The notes under the pieces: generated by a model | What the model was told of the DNA's origin: nothing | The model's database searches: none | Seen by the model: only the letters and a program-made list of their open reading frames with translations | Made by a program: the position numbers and the translations under genes | Assembly: GCA_016789705.1 (NCBI GenBank) | Contig: JAEUQR010000022.1 | Coordinates: 96,323 to 160,322 of the forward strand | Direction: 5' to 3' | Source of the DNA: Acidobacteriota bacterium | Lineage (GTDB): Bacteria > Acidobacteriota > Vicinamibacteria > Vicinamibacterales > UBA2999 | Length of the DNA stretch: 64,000 nucleotides | In this document: one piece after another, positions 45,736 to 54,571 of the stretch | Layout: each line of letters begins with the position of its first letter | Numbering within the stretch: position 1 is the first letter of the stretch

Positions 45736-48005
45736 CGACCGGCCCCGTTACCGCCGAAGGTGCCGAAGAAGTTCGAGAAGGTCCCGACGCCGGCCAGCGT
45801 GAAGCCGATGTTGTAGCGCCGGTCCTTCGGGATGGCCGACGTGCCCCCGAAGTTGCCGAAGTTGTACTCCTGGTATTCCATCACGATGCCGCAGCACTGG
45901 GCGTTGTAGGACGCCACGATCCCCTGCCGGATGATCGTCTTCCGCTGGATGTCCCACGCGATCTGGTAGTCGCCGCTGACCCGGCCCTCGAGGAAGTTCA
46001 CGCGCGACGAGCCGTTCAGGGCGTTGGTTGGATAGTACGCCGAGAGGCTGCGGCTCCAGGCCACCGACACGCTGGTTGTCGGCGTCACCAAGTTGCCGCC
46101 GGTCGACACGTTGAGCATCTTCTTCGTGGGCCAGTCGTACTCCATCCGGAGCGTCGTGGCGAGCATCTGCGAGGCCTGCGACCGCACGTTCAGGGCTACC
46201 GGCGAGTAGTTGCTCGGCGGCCGCACCGTGCCGGTGTCCGCATAACTCGAGCTGTACGTCGGGTCGAAGGCGCTGGCCGCCTGATTCGAGTAGTAACTCT
46301 GCGTCACGCTCGCGGTGAGCAGTTCGCGCGGCGCGCTGGCCGTGCTCGGCGCCCCGGTCGTCTTCGGTGCCTTGCGGATGAGCACGCGGTTCGTCAGGCC
46401 GTAGGTCATGCGCGTGACGCCGCCGATCACTCGGTCGTAGGAGCTGCCGAGCAGGATCACGCGATCCTGCCCGTCGATGTTGGTGATGCGCTGCAGCGAG
46501 AACGCCGGCTCGATGACGTGCTTGAGGCGGTCGGCGATGAAGTTGTTCGGCGTGTAGACGCGGCTGAAGACCGGCCCCGTGAAGTCCGCCTTCATCTCGG
46601 CGTAGTTGCGCGTGTAGGGCTCGTCGACGCGCCGCCCGGTCGTCAGGTCCTTGCTGGCGCTGTACGTGGTGGAACGTGCGGACACGTTGAGCGTGGCGGT
46701 CAGGAAGGGCAGGTTGCTGACCGGGGCGCGCAGCGTCGGCGTGATGTCGAACTTGTTCATGCTGCTGTCGATCTCGGTCGTGGCGTTCTTCTGCACGTAG
46801 AGCACGCGCGTGGCTTCAGATTGCAGCGCGAAGAACACCGGCAGCCGGCCGAGCTTCCGGCTCGAGACCGATGCGGTGAGGCTCGGCAGCGAGCCGCTCA
46901 CGATCGAGTCGTTCGCGTTGAAGAAGTTCTCGGTGCGGGCGGCGGTCAGCGACGTGTTCACGAAGCTCCACGAGCCCGAGATGTTGCCGGTGGCTGAACT
47001 CGTGCCCTGCGTCGCGTTGTAGAGGTCGCGGCTGTAGAACTGATTGAGCGTCAGCTGCGAGGAGTAGTTGATGCGGGCGCGGCCCACGAGCCCGAACGGA
47101 AGGTTCTGGTTGATCGACCCGTCGATGAGCGTGCTCTCCGACTCGGGGATCTCGAAGCCGTTGATGGTGCCGGCCTTCTGGCTGAGGCGGTAGGCGCGAA
47201 CGTTGCCGTTGGCGGCACCTGACCGGACCCAGCGGTATTCGGTGCCGTAGCCCTGGCCGCGCGAGGTGAACCAGTCGTGCATCACCGTCAGGTCCTGGCT
47301 GCGCGAGATGGCCCAGAAGAAGGCGTTGCTGACCGACTGGCCCTGGTAGGTCGAGCGCCCGTAGGTGGGGAGCAGGAAACCCGTGGAGCGCCCGTCGTCC
47401 TGGATGGGGTAGTAGAGGATCGGCAGGTAGAAGAGCGGGACGTCCTTCACGCGCATGACGGCATTGCGGAGGATGGCGTGGTCGCCGACGTTGATCGTGA
47501 AGGAGCCGGCAGTCATCTCCCACCGCGGCGTGGGCTGCACGCAGGTGGTGAACCCGCCCTTCGTGATCTTGTAGCGGTCGTCGCCGGTCTTCTCGACCAG
47601 CGTGCCGTAGAAGTAGACGTCGGGCTCCAGGCCGCCGAACATGCTCTTGTCGGCGCGGTCGCCGATGGCCGCCATGCCCGACGCATCGAAGAAGGTGCCG
47701 GTGCCGGTCTTCGTGTTGAAGAGCACGCGCTCGGCGGCGATGCGGGCGGTGGGGGTTTCGTAGAGCACGTTGCCCGTGGCTTCGAGCATGTGCGTATCGG
47801 TGTGGATGTCCACCGAGGTGGCGTAGAACTTCTGGCCCTTCACCTCGGCGTTCTCGAGCTCGACCTGGCCGGTCAAGCGCCAGTGATTCTCGTCGAGCTG
47901 TTCCATACGGAACTGCTTGCTGCTGTAGCCCGGCACCTGCGCCCGCGCCACCGCCGGCAGGCAGAGCAGCAGGAGCACGAGCGAGCGGCGCAGGCGGGGT
48001 GTCAT
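45732..48005 (-). CDS. lptD: LPS-assembly protein LptD
   Basis: A 757-residue outer-membrane protein that inserts lipopolysaccharide into the outer leaflet. The signal peptide is about 1-25 (LVLLLLCLPAVARAQ). An OstA/LptA-like periplasmic domain follows (VELENAEVKGQKFYATSVDIHTDT in part, ATGNVLYETPTARIAAERV), then a large beta-barrel beginning with the PLFYLPILYYPI segment. A Cys-Cys pair (QCCG) near the C-terminus and an earlier TTCVQ Cys could form the disulfides seen in E. coli LptD. It is shorter than the 784-residue E. coli form. Start at ATG 48005, 38 bp after folC. Confidence 0.92.
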   Translation of the reverse strand: MTPRLRRSLVLLLLCLPAVARAQVPGYSSKQFRMEQLDENHWRLTGQVELENAEVKGQKFYATSVDIHTDTHMLEATGNVLYETPTARIAAERVLFNTKTGTGTFFDASGMAAIGDRADKSMFGGLEPDVYFYGTLVEKTGDDRYKITKGGFTTCVQPTPRWEMTAGSFTINVGDHAILRNAVMRVKDVPLFYLPILYYPIQDDGRSTGFLLPTYGRSTYQGQSVSNAFFWAISRSQDLTVMHDWFTSRGQGYGTEYRWVRSGAANGNVRAYRLSQKAGTINGFEIPESESTLIDGSINQNLPFGLVGRARINYSSQLTLNQFYSRDLYNATQGTSSATGNISGSWSFVNTSLTAARTENFFNANDSIVSGSLPSLTASVSSRKLGRLPVFFALQSEATRVLYVQKNATTEIDSSMNKFDITPTLRAPVSNLPFLTATLNVSARSTTYSASKDLTTGRRVDEPYTRNYAEMKADFTGPVFSRVYTPNNFIADRLKHVIEPAFSLQRITNIDGQDRVILLGSSYDRVIGGVTRMTYGLTNRVLIRKAPKTTGAPSTASAPRELLTASVTQSYYSNQAASAFDPTYSSSYADTGTVRPPSNYSPVALNVRSQASQMLATTLRMEYDWPTKKMLNVSTGGNLVTPTTSVSVAWSRSLSAYYPTNALNGSSRVNFLEGRVSGDYQIAWDIQRKTIIRQGIVASYNAQCCGIVMEYQEYNFGNFGGTSAIPKDRRYNIGFTLAGVGTFSNFFGTFGGNGAGR

Positions 48006-48043
48006 GCGATGGTCGCCGGCCGGAGGCGAGCCTTCGAAGAATA

Positions 48044-49354
48044 TCACGCGGGTTCGAAGCCGCCGGCCACGAGCGAGGCGCGCAGCGGGCCGATGAGATA
48101 GATCGAACCGGCCAGCACCACCGGCGCCGCCAGGGTGTGCGCGAAGGTCACCGCGGCGCCGGGTTCGCGCACGACGTCCACCGGTGTGCCCGGCGCGGCC
48201 AGCGCCGTGACGGCGGCCGCGAGAGCGTCGGCCGGCATGGCGCGGCGCGTGGCCGCTTCCGTCACGACGACGCGCGCCGCATGGGGCAGGAGCGGCCCGA
48301 GCACGCCGGGCACATCCTTGTCGGCCATGACGGACGTGACGAGCGTGACGGGCGGCACGCGAGCCAGCGAGAGATACGACGCCAGGGCCCGGGCGCCGGC
48401 CGGGTTGTGGGCGGCGTCGATGAGCACACGGGCGCCGGTCCGCGGATCGCGCAGCCACTCGAGGCGTGCGGGCCACTGCACCAGGGCGAGGCCGGTCTCG
48501 ACGTGCGCGGTGTCCAGCGGCCGCCGTGTCTCTGCCGCGAATGTCTCGAGCAGCCGGATCGCGACGAGCGCGTTCGCCGCCTGATGGGTGCCGCCGAGCG
48601 CCAGCCGTACCGGACCGTAGCGGCCGGCCGGGGTGGTGACCGTGAGCCGCGCGTGACCGTCCACGAGCGCGGTCTCGACCTGCGTGCCATCCTGCACACG
48701 GATCACCGGCGCGCCGGCCAGCCGCGCCGATTCGGCGATGGCGCGCCAGGCCTCGTCGCCCACCTCGCCCACCACGAGCGGCACGCCGCGTTTGGCGATG
48801 CCGGCCTTCTCGCCGGCGATGGCGGCGAGTGTCGTGCCCAGATGCCGCTCGTGATCGAAGTCGATGCTGGTGATGGCGCCGGCCACCGGCGTGAGCACGT
48901 TCGTGGCGTCGTAGCGACCGCCGAGGCCCACTTCCACGACGGCCACGTCCACGCCGGCCTCTGCGAAGATCAGGAACGCCGCGGCCGTGGACACCTCGAA
49001 GTAGGTGGGCACCGCGGCGAGCGCACCCTGTGCCACGAGCCGGTCCACGGCGGTGAAGACGCGCGCCAGTGCACCAGAGAGCCGCGGCGTCTCGATGTCG
49101 CGGCCATCGAGCGCGATCCGTTCCTCGACGCGGAAGAGGTGTGGCGAGGTGTAGCGTCCGGTCGCGAGGCCCGCCGCGCGCAGCGCCCGCTCGGTCATCG
49201 CGCTCACCGAGCCCTTGCCGTTGGTGCCGGCGATGTGGAGCGACGGCCACGCCAGGTGCGGGTTGCCGAGCGCGGCCAGCAGGACGCGCATCGCGTCGAG
49301 GCCGAGCTTGATGCCGAACTGCTCGAGGGCGAAGAGCCGCTCGACAGGCGTCAT
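48044..49354 (-). CDS. folC: Folylpolyglutamate / dihydrofolate synthase
   Basis: A Mur-ligase-type enzyme that adds glutamate to dihydropteroate and to folates. The 436-residue protein has the N-terminal FGIKLGLDAMRVLLAALG, the P-loop GTNGKGSV (43-50), TSPHL, a central ATPase segment with EVGLGGRYDATNV, DHERHLGTTLAAIAGEKAGI, and the C-terminal RVLIDAAHNPAGARALA. Its start (ATG 49354) is 17 bp after accD; a longer frame would translate the intergenic region. The accD-folC pair is common in bacteria. Confidence 0.94.
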   Translation of the reverse strand: MTPVERLFALEQFGIKLGLDAMRVLLAALGNPHLAWPSLHIAGTNGKGSVSAMTERALRAAGLATGRYTSPHLFRVEERIALDGRDIETPRLSGALARVFTAVDRLVAQGALAAVPTYFEVSTAAAFLIFAEAGVDVAVVEVGLGGRYDATNVLTPVAGAITSIDFDHERHLGTTLAAIAGEKAGIAKRGVPLVVGEVGDEAWRAIAESARLAGAPVIRVQDGTQVETALVDGHARLTVTTPAGRYGPVRLALGGTHQAANALVAIRLLETFAAETRRPLDTAHVETGLALVQWPARLEWLRDPRTGARVLIDAAHNPAGARALASYLSLARVPPVTLVTSVMADKDVPGVLGPLLPHAARVVVTEAATRRAMPADALAAAVTALAAPGTPVDVVREPGAAVTFAHTLAAPVVLAGSIYLIGPLRASLVAGGFEPA

Positions 49355-49370
49355 GGCGGTCGCCGCCGGC

Positions 49371-50234
49371 TCAGCGCGCGGCGGTCGCCGCGTCGGGGCC
49401 CATGAAGCGCAGCAGGCGGGCAAGCGTGGCCTTCAGCTCGCGCCGATCGACGACCAGGTCGAGCATGCCGCGCTCGAGCAGGAACTCGCTGCGCTGGAAG
49501 CCCGGCGGCAGCTTCTGCCGGATGGTCTGTTCGATGATGCGCGGGCCGGCAAAGCCGATGAGCGCCTTCGGTTCGGCCACGATGAAGTCGCCGAGCATCG
49601 CGAAGCTCGCCGTGACGCCGCCCGTGGTCGGGTCGGTCAGGAGCGAGATGAAGGGCAGTTGCGCGCGGTCGAGGCGGGCGAGCGCAGCAGAGACCTTGGC
49701 CATCTGCATCAGCGACAGGGCGCCCTCCATCATGCGGGCGCCGCCCGAGCACGACACGATGATGACGCCGACGCGGCGTTCGAGCGCGTGTTCGATGGCC
49801 CGCACGAGCTTCTCGCCCATGACGACGCCCATGCTGCCGCCGATGAAGCCGTATTCCATCGCGGCGACCACCGCCGGCACGCCGTCGATCGTGCCGGCGC
49901 CGACGAGGATCGCGTCCTTCATGCCGGTGGACTTGCGGCTGGCGGCCAGGCGGGCGGCATAGGGCTTGGTATCGGTGAACGACAGGGGGTCGTTCGAAGC
50001 GAGCCCGGCGTCGTGTTCGATCCAGTGCTCGTGGTCGAAGAGCGTCTTGAGCCGCTCGGTGGCGGTGAGCCGGAAGTGGTGCGCGCACTTCGGGCACACG
50101 CTCAGCGTCTCGACCAGATCCTTCGTGTAGATCGTGGCCTCGCAGTCCGGACACTTCACCCAAAGGCCTTCGGGCACCCGGCTCGGGGCCGTGGAGGCCT
50201 CGATGGGCTTCCGTGTCTTCTTGAACCACGCCAT
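49371..50234 (-). CDS. accD: Acetyl-CoA carboxylase carboxyltransferase subunit beta
   Basis: AccD pairs with AccA to move carboxyl from biotin to acetyl-CoA, the committed step of fatty-acid synthesis. The 287-residue protein has the zinc ribbon C28, C31, C47, C50 (VKCPDC, SVCPKC) and crotonase-fold signatures GGSMGVVMGEK and SCSGGARMMEG. LTDPTTGGVTASFAMLGD and FAGPRIIEQT are complete. A TAAACT box 7 nt before the ATG predicts a leaderless start, so accD can be transcribed independently of the upstream kinase. Confidence 0.96.
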   Translation of the reverse strand: MAWFKKTRKPIEASTAPSRVPEGLWVKCPDCEATIYTKDLVETLSVCPKCAHHFRLTATERLKTLFDHEHWIEHDAGLASNDPLSFTDTKPYAARLAASRKSTGMKDAILVGAGTIDGVPAVVAAMEYGFIGGSMGVVMGEKLVRAIEHALERRVGVIIVSCSGGARMMEGALSLMQMAKVSAALARLDRAQLPFISLLTDPTTGGVTASFAMLGDFIVAEPKALIGFAGPRIIEQTIRQKLPPGFQRSEFLLERGMLDLVVDRRELKATLARLLRFMGPDAATAAR

Positions 50235-50241
50235 GGGGGTC

Positions 50242-50247
50242 AGTTTA
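50242..50247 (-). promoter_or_regulatory. -10 box TAAACT of accD
   Basis: On the minus strand TAAACT ends exactly 7 nt before the ATG at 50234. It lies just inside the gap after the kinase stop. A CTGACG -35-like hexamer sits 18 bp upstream. Confidence 0.5.
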
Positions 50248-50267
50248 CCAGTCCGGCGTCGTGGCCG

Positions 50268-50912
50268 TCAGGGACGCGTGCGGGGCACGTAGTAGCGCGT
50301 GCCGTGCGTGAGGCTCTGGATCTGCTTCACCAGGTCGTCGAGGGCCTCGTCGTCGTGCTCGGGGTCGAACTGCGAGGTCTCCACGACGAGCAGCGGCGTC
50401 GCCGTGTAGTGGAAGAAGTAGTGCTGGTAGGCCTCGTTCAGCTCTTTGAGATACTCGGCGTCGGGCCGGGGCGCCTCGTCCTCCGGTTGGTGCTCACGGG
50501 CGGCTGCCCGGGCCAGCAGCACGTCGGTGGGCGTCTGCAGGTAGACCACCAGATCCGGCGGCGGCACGTCTTTCGCGAGCAGGTCGAACAGGCGCTGGTA
50601 GATGAAGAGCTCGTTGTCGTCGAGGTTCAGGAACGCGAAGATCTTGTCCTTGTCGAAGACGTAGTCCACGACCGTCGTCTGCTGGAACAGATCGACCTGT
50701 CGCAGTGACGAGAGCTGGCGATGCCGGTTCAGCAGGAAGAAGAGCTGTGCCTGCAGGGCGGCGCCCGGACGGTCGGCGTAGAAGTCGACGAGGAACGGGT
50801 TCTCGGCACGTTCGAGCACCGCGGTCCCCTCGAGTTTCGCGGCCAGCCGTTCGGCCAGCCGCGTCTTGCCGGAGCCGATGGGACCGTCGATGGCGAGATG
50901 GCGGAAGGCCAC
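50268..50912 (-). CDS. Deoxynucleoside kinase
   Basis: A 214-residue P-loop kinase of the deoxyadenosine/deoxycytidine/deoxyguanosine kinase family, which salvages deoxynucleosides. The P-loop is DGPIGSGKT near residue 10. Substrate and lid motifs are FLVDFYADRPGAALQAQLFFLL, DLVVYLQTPTDVLLARAAAR and YLKELNEAYQHYFFHY. The start is the GTG at 50912. A TATACT box at 50927-50922 lies 9 nt upstream; an earlier ATG would precede that box. The gene runs towards accD. Confidence 0.9.
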   Translation of the reverse strand: MAFRHLAIDGPIGSGKTRLAERLAAKLEGTAVLERAENPFLVDFYADRPGAALQAQLFFLLNRHRQLSSLRQVDLFQQTTVVDYVFDKDKIFAFLNLDDNELFIYQRLFDLLAKDVPPPDLVVYLQTPTDVLLARAAAREHQPEDEAPRPDAEYLKELNEAYQHYFFHYTATPLLVVETSQFDPEHDDEALDDLVKQIQSLTHGTRYYVPRTRP

Positions 50913-50921
50913 GCGGACGCG

Positions 50922-50927
50922 AGTATA
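50922..50927 (-). promoter_or_regulatory. -10 box TATACT of the deoxynucleoside kinase gene
   Basis: Minus-strand TATACT at 50927-50922 lies 9 nt before GTG 50912, predicting a leader of at most a few nucleotides. No -35 was found in the GC-rich upstream sequence. Confidence 0.5.
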
Positions 50928-51001
50928 GCAGGGCCATTCCGCCCGGCCGGGGCGGCGGGCTGCGTGGTATGGTGATGGTCGTTTCCGGAGACTCAACGCC
51001 T

Positions 51002-52129
51002 GTGAAAATCGACCGCCTCGACGTCAAGCTGCTGCGCCTGCCTCTCGCCCAGTTCTTCGAAACCAGTTTCGGCCGGTCCTACGAGAAGTCGTTCCTGCTG
51101 ATTCGCCTCGAAGGCGAAGGGCACGTCGGCTGGGGTGAGTCGGTGGCCGAAGGGCACCCGTACTACAGCTCGGAAACCACCGAGACGACGTGGCACATCA
51201 TCACCGAGTTCCTGGCGCAGCGCGTCGTCGGCAAGACCTTCGAGCACCCGCGCGAGATCTTCCCGGCGATGGCCCGCGTGCGCGGCAACAACATGGCCAA
51301 GGCCGGCATCGAGATGGCGGCGTGGGACCTCTACGCCCGCATCCTCGGCAAGCCGCTCTCGGCGGTGCTCGGCGGCACCCGCGATCGCATCGCCTCGGGC
51401 GTCTCGATCGGCATCCAGGATTCGCTCGACCAGCTGGTCGCCAAGGTCGACAAGGAACTGGCCGCCGGCTACCGGCGCATCAAGATCAAGATCAAGCCCG
51501 GCTGGGACCTGAACGCCGTGGAGGCGGTGCGGGCGAAGTTCCCAGACATCCTGCTGATGGTGGACGCCAACGCCGCCTACTCGCCGGCCGACGGCGCGCA
51601 TCTGGCAAAGCTCGATCCCTACAAGCTGATGATGATCGAGCAGCCGCTCGACTACGACGACGTGATGGACCACGTGCAGCTCCAGAAGGAGATTGCCACG
51701 CCCATCTGCCTCGACGAGTCGATTCACACGGTGCGCATTGCGCGTGACGCCATCGCGGCGAAGGCCTGCAAGATCATCAACATCAAGCCCGGCCGCGTCG
51801 GCGGGCACGCCGAGTCGATTCGGCTCCACGATCTCTGCCAGGCGAACGGCATCCCGGTGTGGCACGGCGGCATGCTCGAATCTGGCATCGGCCGCGCCCA
51901 CAACATCCACCTGGCGAGCCTGCCGAACTTCACGCTGCCCGGCGACATCGCCGCCAGCAAGCGCTACTTCGTGCCGGATCTCATCGAGCCCGGCATCGAG
52001 GTCGCCGCCGACGGCACCATCCCCGTGCCGACCGCGCCCGGCATCGGCGTGAACATCGTCGAGGAGCGGGTGCAGGCCGCGACTGGGCGGCAGATGTCGC
52101 TCGACGTCACGAACATCAAGTCGCACTGA
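51002..52129 (+). CDS. Enolase-superfamily enzyme, MenC / N-succinylamino-acid racemase type
   Basis: A 375-residue enzyme of the muconate-lactonising subgroup. Catalytic acid/base lysines are K161/K163 in RIKIKIKPG and K262 in INIKPGRVGG. Metal ligands are D188 (VDANAAY), E213 (MIEQPL) and D238 (CLDES). This set fits o-succinylbenzoate synthase (menaquinone pathway) and N-succinylamino-acid racemase, which often occur in one bifunctional protein. No other men genes are in the window, so the natural role is open. Start: GTG 51002 with a GGAG site at 50987-50990. Confidence 0.86.
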   Translation: MKIDRLDVKLLRLPLAQFFETSFGRSYEKSFLLIRLEGEGHVGWGESVAEGHPYYSSETTETTWHIITEFLAQRVVGKTFEHPREIFPAMARVRGNNMAKAGIEMAAWDLYARILGKPLSAVLGGTRDRIASGVSIGIQDSLDQLVAKVDKELAAGYRRIKIKIKPGWDLNAVEAVRAKFPDILLMVDANAAYSPADGAHLAKLDPYKLMMIEQPLDYDDVMDHVQLQKEIATPICLDESIHTVRIARDAIAAKACKIINIKPGRVGGHAESIRLHDLCQANGIPVWHGGMLESGIGRAHNIHLASLPNFTLPGDIAASKRYFVPDLIEPGIEVAADGTIPVPTAPGIGVNIVEERVQAATGRQMSLDVTNIKSH

Positions 52130-52137
52130 GGGGCACG

Positions 52138-54294
52138 ATGCGCGGAGCACGGCTGGCGGCAACGGTGACCACGGGCGGCACGAGGTGGTCGCCGCGTCGG
52201 GCCCTCGCGCGCGCCCTGGCCGCGGGCCTTGCCGCCGTCGTCGCCACGGCCTGTGCCACGGCGCCCCCTCCGGTGGTGGCGCCGCCGCCGCCCACCTTCG
52301 AGCAGAAGATGGCGGCGATCCTTCACCTCGAAGATCGCCGCACCCTCACCGATGCCGCGCTCACGCCGCCGTCGGTCGGCGCGCTGCCCACGCTGCTGAC
52401 CGACAGCGAGGGCCGCGTGCGCCGCCGCGCCGCGCTTGCCATCGGGCGGTCGGGCGTGGCGGAAGGCGTCGTCCCGCTCACAACCGCCCTCGCGAAGGAT
52501 GTCGAGCCCGAGGTGCGGGCGATGGCGGCCTTTGCCCTCGGCCTGATGGGCGATGCCGCGGCCGCGCCGGCGCTGCTGCCGGCGCTGGGCGATCCGGATC
52601 CGCGCGTGCAGGGGCGCGCCGCCGAAGCGCTCGGCCTCATCAACCACGCCGCCGCCGCGGGTTCGATCGCCGGCATGGCGGCCGCGCACGTGAAGGCGGG
52701 TGCGCTTGCCGGCATCGCCAGCGACGACGAGACCCATCCCCTGTCGCCGACGGTCGAGGCCGTGCGGCTGGGCGTGTATGCGCTGGCGCGCCTCGGGGCC
52801 GTCGACGAGTTGCGCGCCGTGCTGATTGGTGGTGATGGCAGTCCGGTGAGCGACTGGTGGCCCCTGGCGTACGCGATGCAGAGCGTGGGGAAGCCGGCGG
52901 CGCTGCCCACGCTGCGGCTCTGGCTCACACGCGGCGGCTCGACCACGCGGGCATTTGTCGCGCGTGGCCTCGGTACGCTCAAGGACGCCGACTCGCGTGT
53001 CGCCCTCGAGGCACTCGTGAAGGACGATCGCCAGACGACGGGCGTACGCGTGCAGGCGATGCGCGCGCTGGCGGCCATTGGCGACAGACGGTCTGCCGCG
53101 GTGTTGACGCCCCTGGCCGACAAGGCGCCGTCGGTCGCACTCAGGCTCGAAGCGGTGGCGGCGCTCGGCGCGGTGGCCGACCCGGCCGCGGCCGAGCTGC
53201 TGGTGGATTATCTCGAGGCCGAGGGCGCGCCGCTGCGCGCGGCCGCGCAGGCCGCGCTCGCGAAGGCCGATCCCGATACGTTCATGACCGTGCTTTCAGG
53301 CCTCGACGTGGACAAGGACTGGAGCGTGCGTGCCGCGCTCGCCACGACGCTCAAAGGCCTGCCCCCCGAGATCGCGGCCCTGCGCCTCGATCAGCTCGCT
53401 CGCGATGCCGACCCGAAGGTGCGCGCGGCCGCGCTGACGTCGCTTGCGGCCCTGAAGGTGCCCGGCACGGACGTGCGGCTCGTGAGCGAGCTGGCGCATG
53501 CCGACCCCGTGGTGCGAATGGCGGCGGCGCGCGGCCTGGCCACGCTGAAGCCCGCCGGTGCAGCGCCGGCGCTCGCACGTGCCTACGAGGCGTCGGCGCC
53601 GGACACGACGTATGTGGCGCGGGCGGCGATGCTGGCGGCGCTCGTGGCGGTGGATCCGGCGGCGGCCGCGCCGGTGCTTCGCTCCGCGCTCGCCGACAGG
53701 GAATGGGCCCTCCGTGTGCGGGCGGCCACGCTTCTGCGGGAACTCGACGCGGCGTCCATGGCGGTGGCGGCGCGTCCGGCGCCGGCGCCCGCGGAATCCG
53801 CGCTCGATGACACGGCGGCGATGATCGCGCCGGCGTTTTCGCCGCAGGCGTACCTGCAGACCACACGCGGAGAAGTCCGCATCGAACTGGCCGTGCTCGA
53901 CGCGCCGCGCACGGTGGCGAACTTCGTCGCGCTTGCCGGCCGCGGCTTCTTCGACGGCATGGCCTGGCACCGCATCGTGCCCGACTTCGTCGCGCAGGTG
54001 GGCGATCCCCGCGGCGACGGCGAAGGCGGTCCTGGCTACACGATTCGCGACGAACTCAACCAGCGGCCGTATCTGCGCGGCTCCGTGGGCATGGCGCTCG
54101 ACTGGCGCGACACCGGCGGCAGCCAGTTCTTCATCACGCGCTCACCGCAGCCGCATCTCGACGCCCGCTACACCGTATTCGGCCACGTCGTCGCCGGCAT
54201 GGACGTCGTCGATCGGCTCGAGCCGTGGGACCGCATCACGTCCGTGCGCGTGTGGGACGGCACGCGCTGGCTCGGCGCCGGCGCCACCCGCTAG
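52138..54294 (+). CDS. Lipoprotein with HEAT-repeat array fused to a cyclophilin domain
   Basis: A 718-residue protein. A lipobox-like VATAC (Cys near residue 40) suggests lipid anchoring after a long basic N-region. Residues 70-560 are HEAT/PBS-type helical repeats (for example VRRRAALAIGRSGVAEGVVP and VRAMAAFALGLMGDAAAAPA). Residues 571-718 are a cyclophilin peptidyl-prolyl isomerase: VANFVALAGRGFFDGMAWHRIVPDFVAQVGDPRGDGEGGPG is present in order, with R in WHRIVPDF and FFI in GSQFFITRS. It likely folds or holds envelope proteins bound by the helical array. It starts 8 nt after the enolase-superfamily gene. Confidence 0.85.
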   Translation: MRGARLAATVTTGGTRWSPRRALARALAAGLAAVVATACATAPPPVVAPPPPTFEQKMAAILHLEDRRTLTDAALTPPSVGALPTLLTDSEGRVRRRAALAIGRSGVAEGVVPLTTALAKDVEPEVRAMAAFALGLMGDAAAAPALLPALGDPDPRVQGRAAEALGLINHAAAAGSIAGMAAAHVKAGALAGIASDDETHPLSPTVEAVRLGVYALARLGAVDELRAVLIGGDGSPVSDWWPLAYAMQSVGKPAALPTLRLWLTRGGSTTRAFVARGLGTLKDADSRVALEALVKDDRQTTGVRVQAMRALAAIGDRRSAAVLTPLADKAPSVALRLEAVAALGAVADPAAAELLVDYLEAEGAPLRAAAQAALAKADPDTFMTVLSGLDVDKDWSVRAALATTLKGLPPEIAALRLDQLARDADPKVRAAALTSLAALKVPGTDVRLVSELAHADPVVRMAAARGLATLKPAGAAPALARAYEASAPDTTYVARAAMLAALVAVDPAAAAPVLRSALADREWALRVRAATLLRELDAASMAVAARPAPAPAESALDDTAAMIAPAFSPQAYLQTTRGEVRIELAVLDAPRTVANFVALAGRGFFDGMAWHRIVPDFVAQVGDPRGDGEGGPGYTIRDELNQRPYLRGSVGMALDWRDTGGSQFFITRSPQPHLDARYTVFGHVVAGMDVVDRLEPWDRITSVRVWDGTRWLGAGATR

Positions 54295-54356
54295 TCCACG
54301 CGTCACCCGCGCCTCGTTGCGCACGCACCAGGCCGGCGCCCGTCGCGTCTCCGTAC

Positions 54357-54384
54357 AAGAAAAAAGGGGGCACCCGGTGCCCCC
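54357..54384 (-). terminator. Intrinsic terminator of the lysine-rich peptide genes
   Basis: On the minus strand: a 7-bp stem (54384-54378 with 54372-54366, gggggca type), a 5-nt loop, and then a T-tract (TTTTTTCTT) from the plus-strand A-run at 54357-54365. It lies 29 bp after the stop of the second peptide gene. Confidence 0.9.
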
Positions 54385-54412
54385 TGGATATTGCAGTCGC
54401 GAAGAACGCGAC

Positions 54413-54475
54413 CTACCGCTTCTTGGCGGTCTTCTTGGCGGCCTTCTTCGCGGCCTTCTTTGCCTTCTTAGCCAT
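54413..54475 (-). CDS. 20-residue lysine/alanine-rich peptide, second gene of the pair
   Basis: The 20-codon frame encodes MAKKAKKAAKKAAKKTAKKR. Ten of 20 residues are Lys, one is Arg, and none is acidic. The pattern KKAAKKAAKK resembles the C-terminal tails of histone H1-like and other nucleic-acid-binding bacterial proteins. It differs from its upstream partner (54572-54634) only at the last residue (Arg for Lys), but several synonymous codons differ, which shows selection on the peptide. A GGGGGG site lies 7 nt before the ATG. The terminator at 54357-54384 follows. Nucleic-acid or polyanion binding is inferred. Confidence 0.75.
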   Translation of the reverse strand: MAKKAKKAAKKAAKKTAKKR

Positions 54476-54530
54476 GTGTTATCCCCCCCTTCAAGGTGGA
54501 TTTGAGAAATCTGTGGTGCTGAGGAGAGAC

Positions 54531-54554
54531 GGGGCAGTCCGTGGGAACCGCCCC
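54531..54554 (-). other. Hairpin between the two lysine-rich peptide genes
   Basis: The 97-bp spacer contains an imperfect stem, ggggcagtcc...gaaccgcccc. No T-tract follows it, so it is not a terminator; it may protect or process the mRNA between the two peptide genes. Confidence 0.5.
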
Positions 54555-54571
54555 GAAGGCCACCAGGCGGC

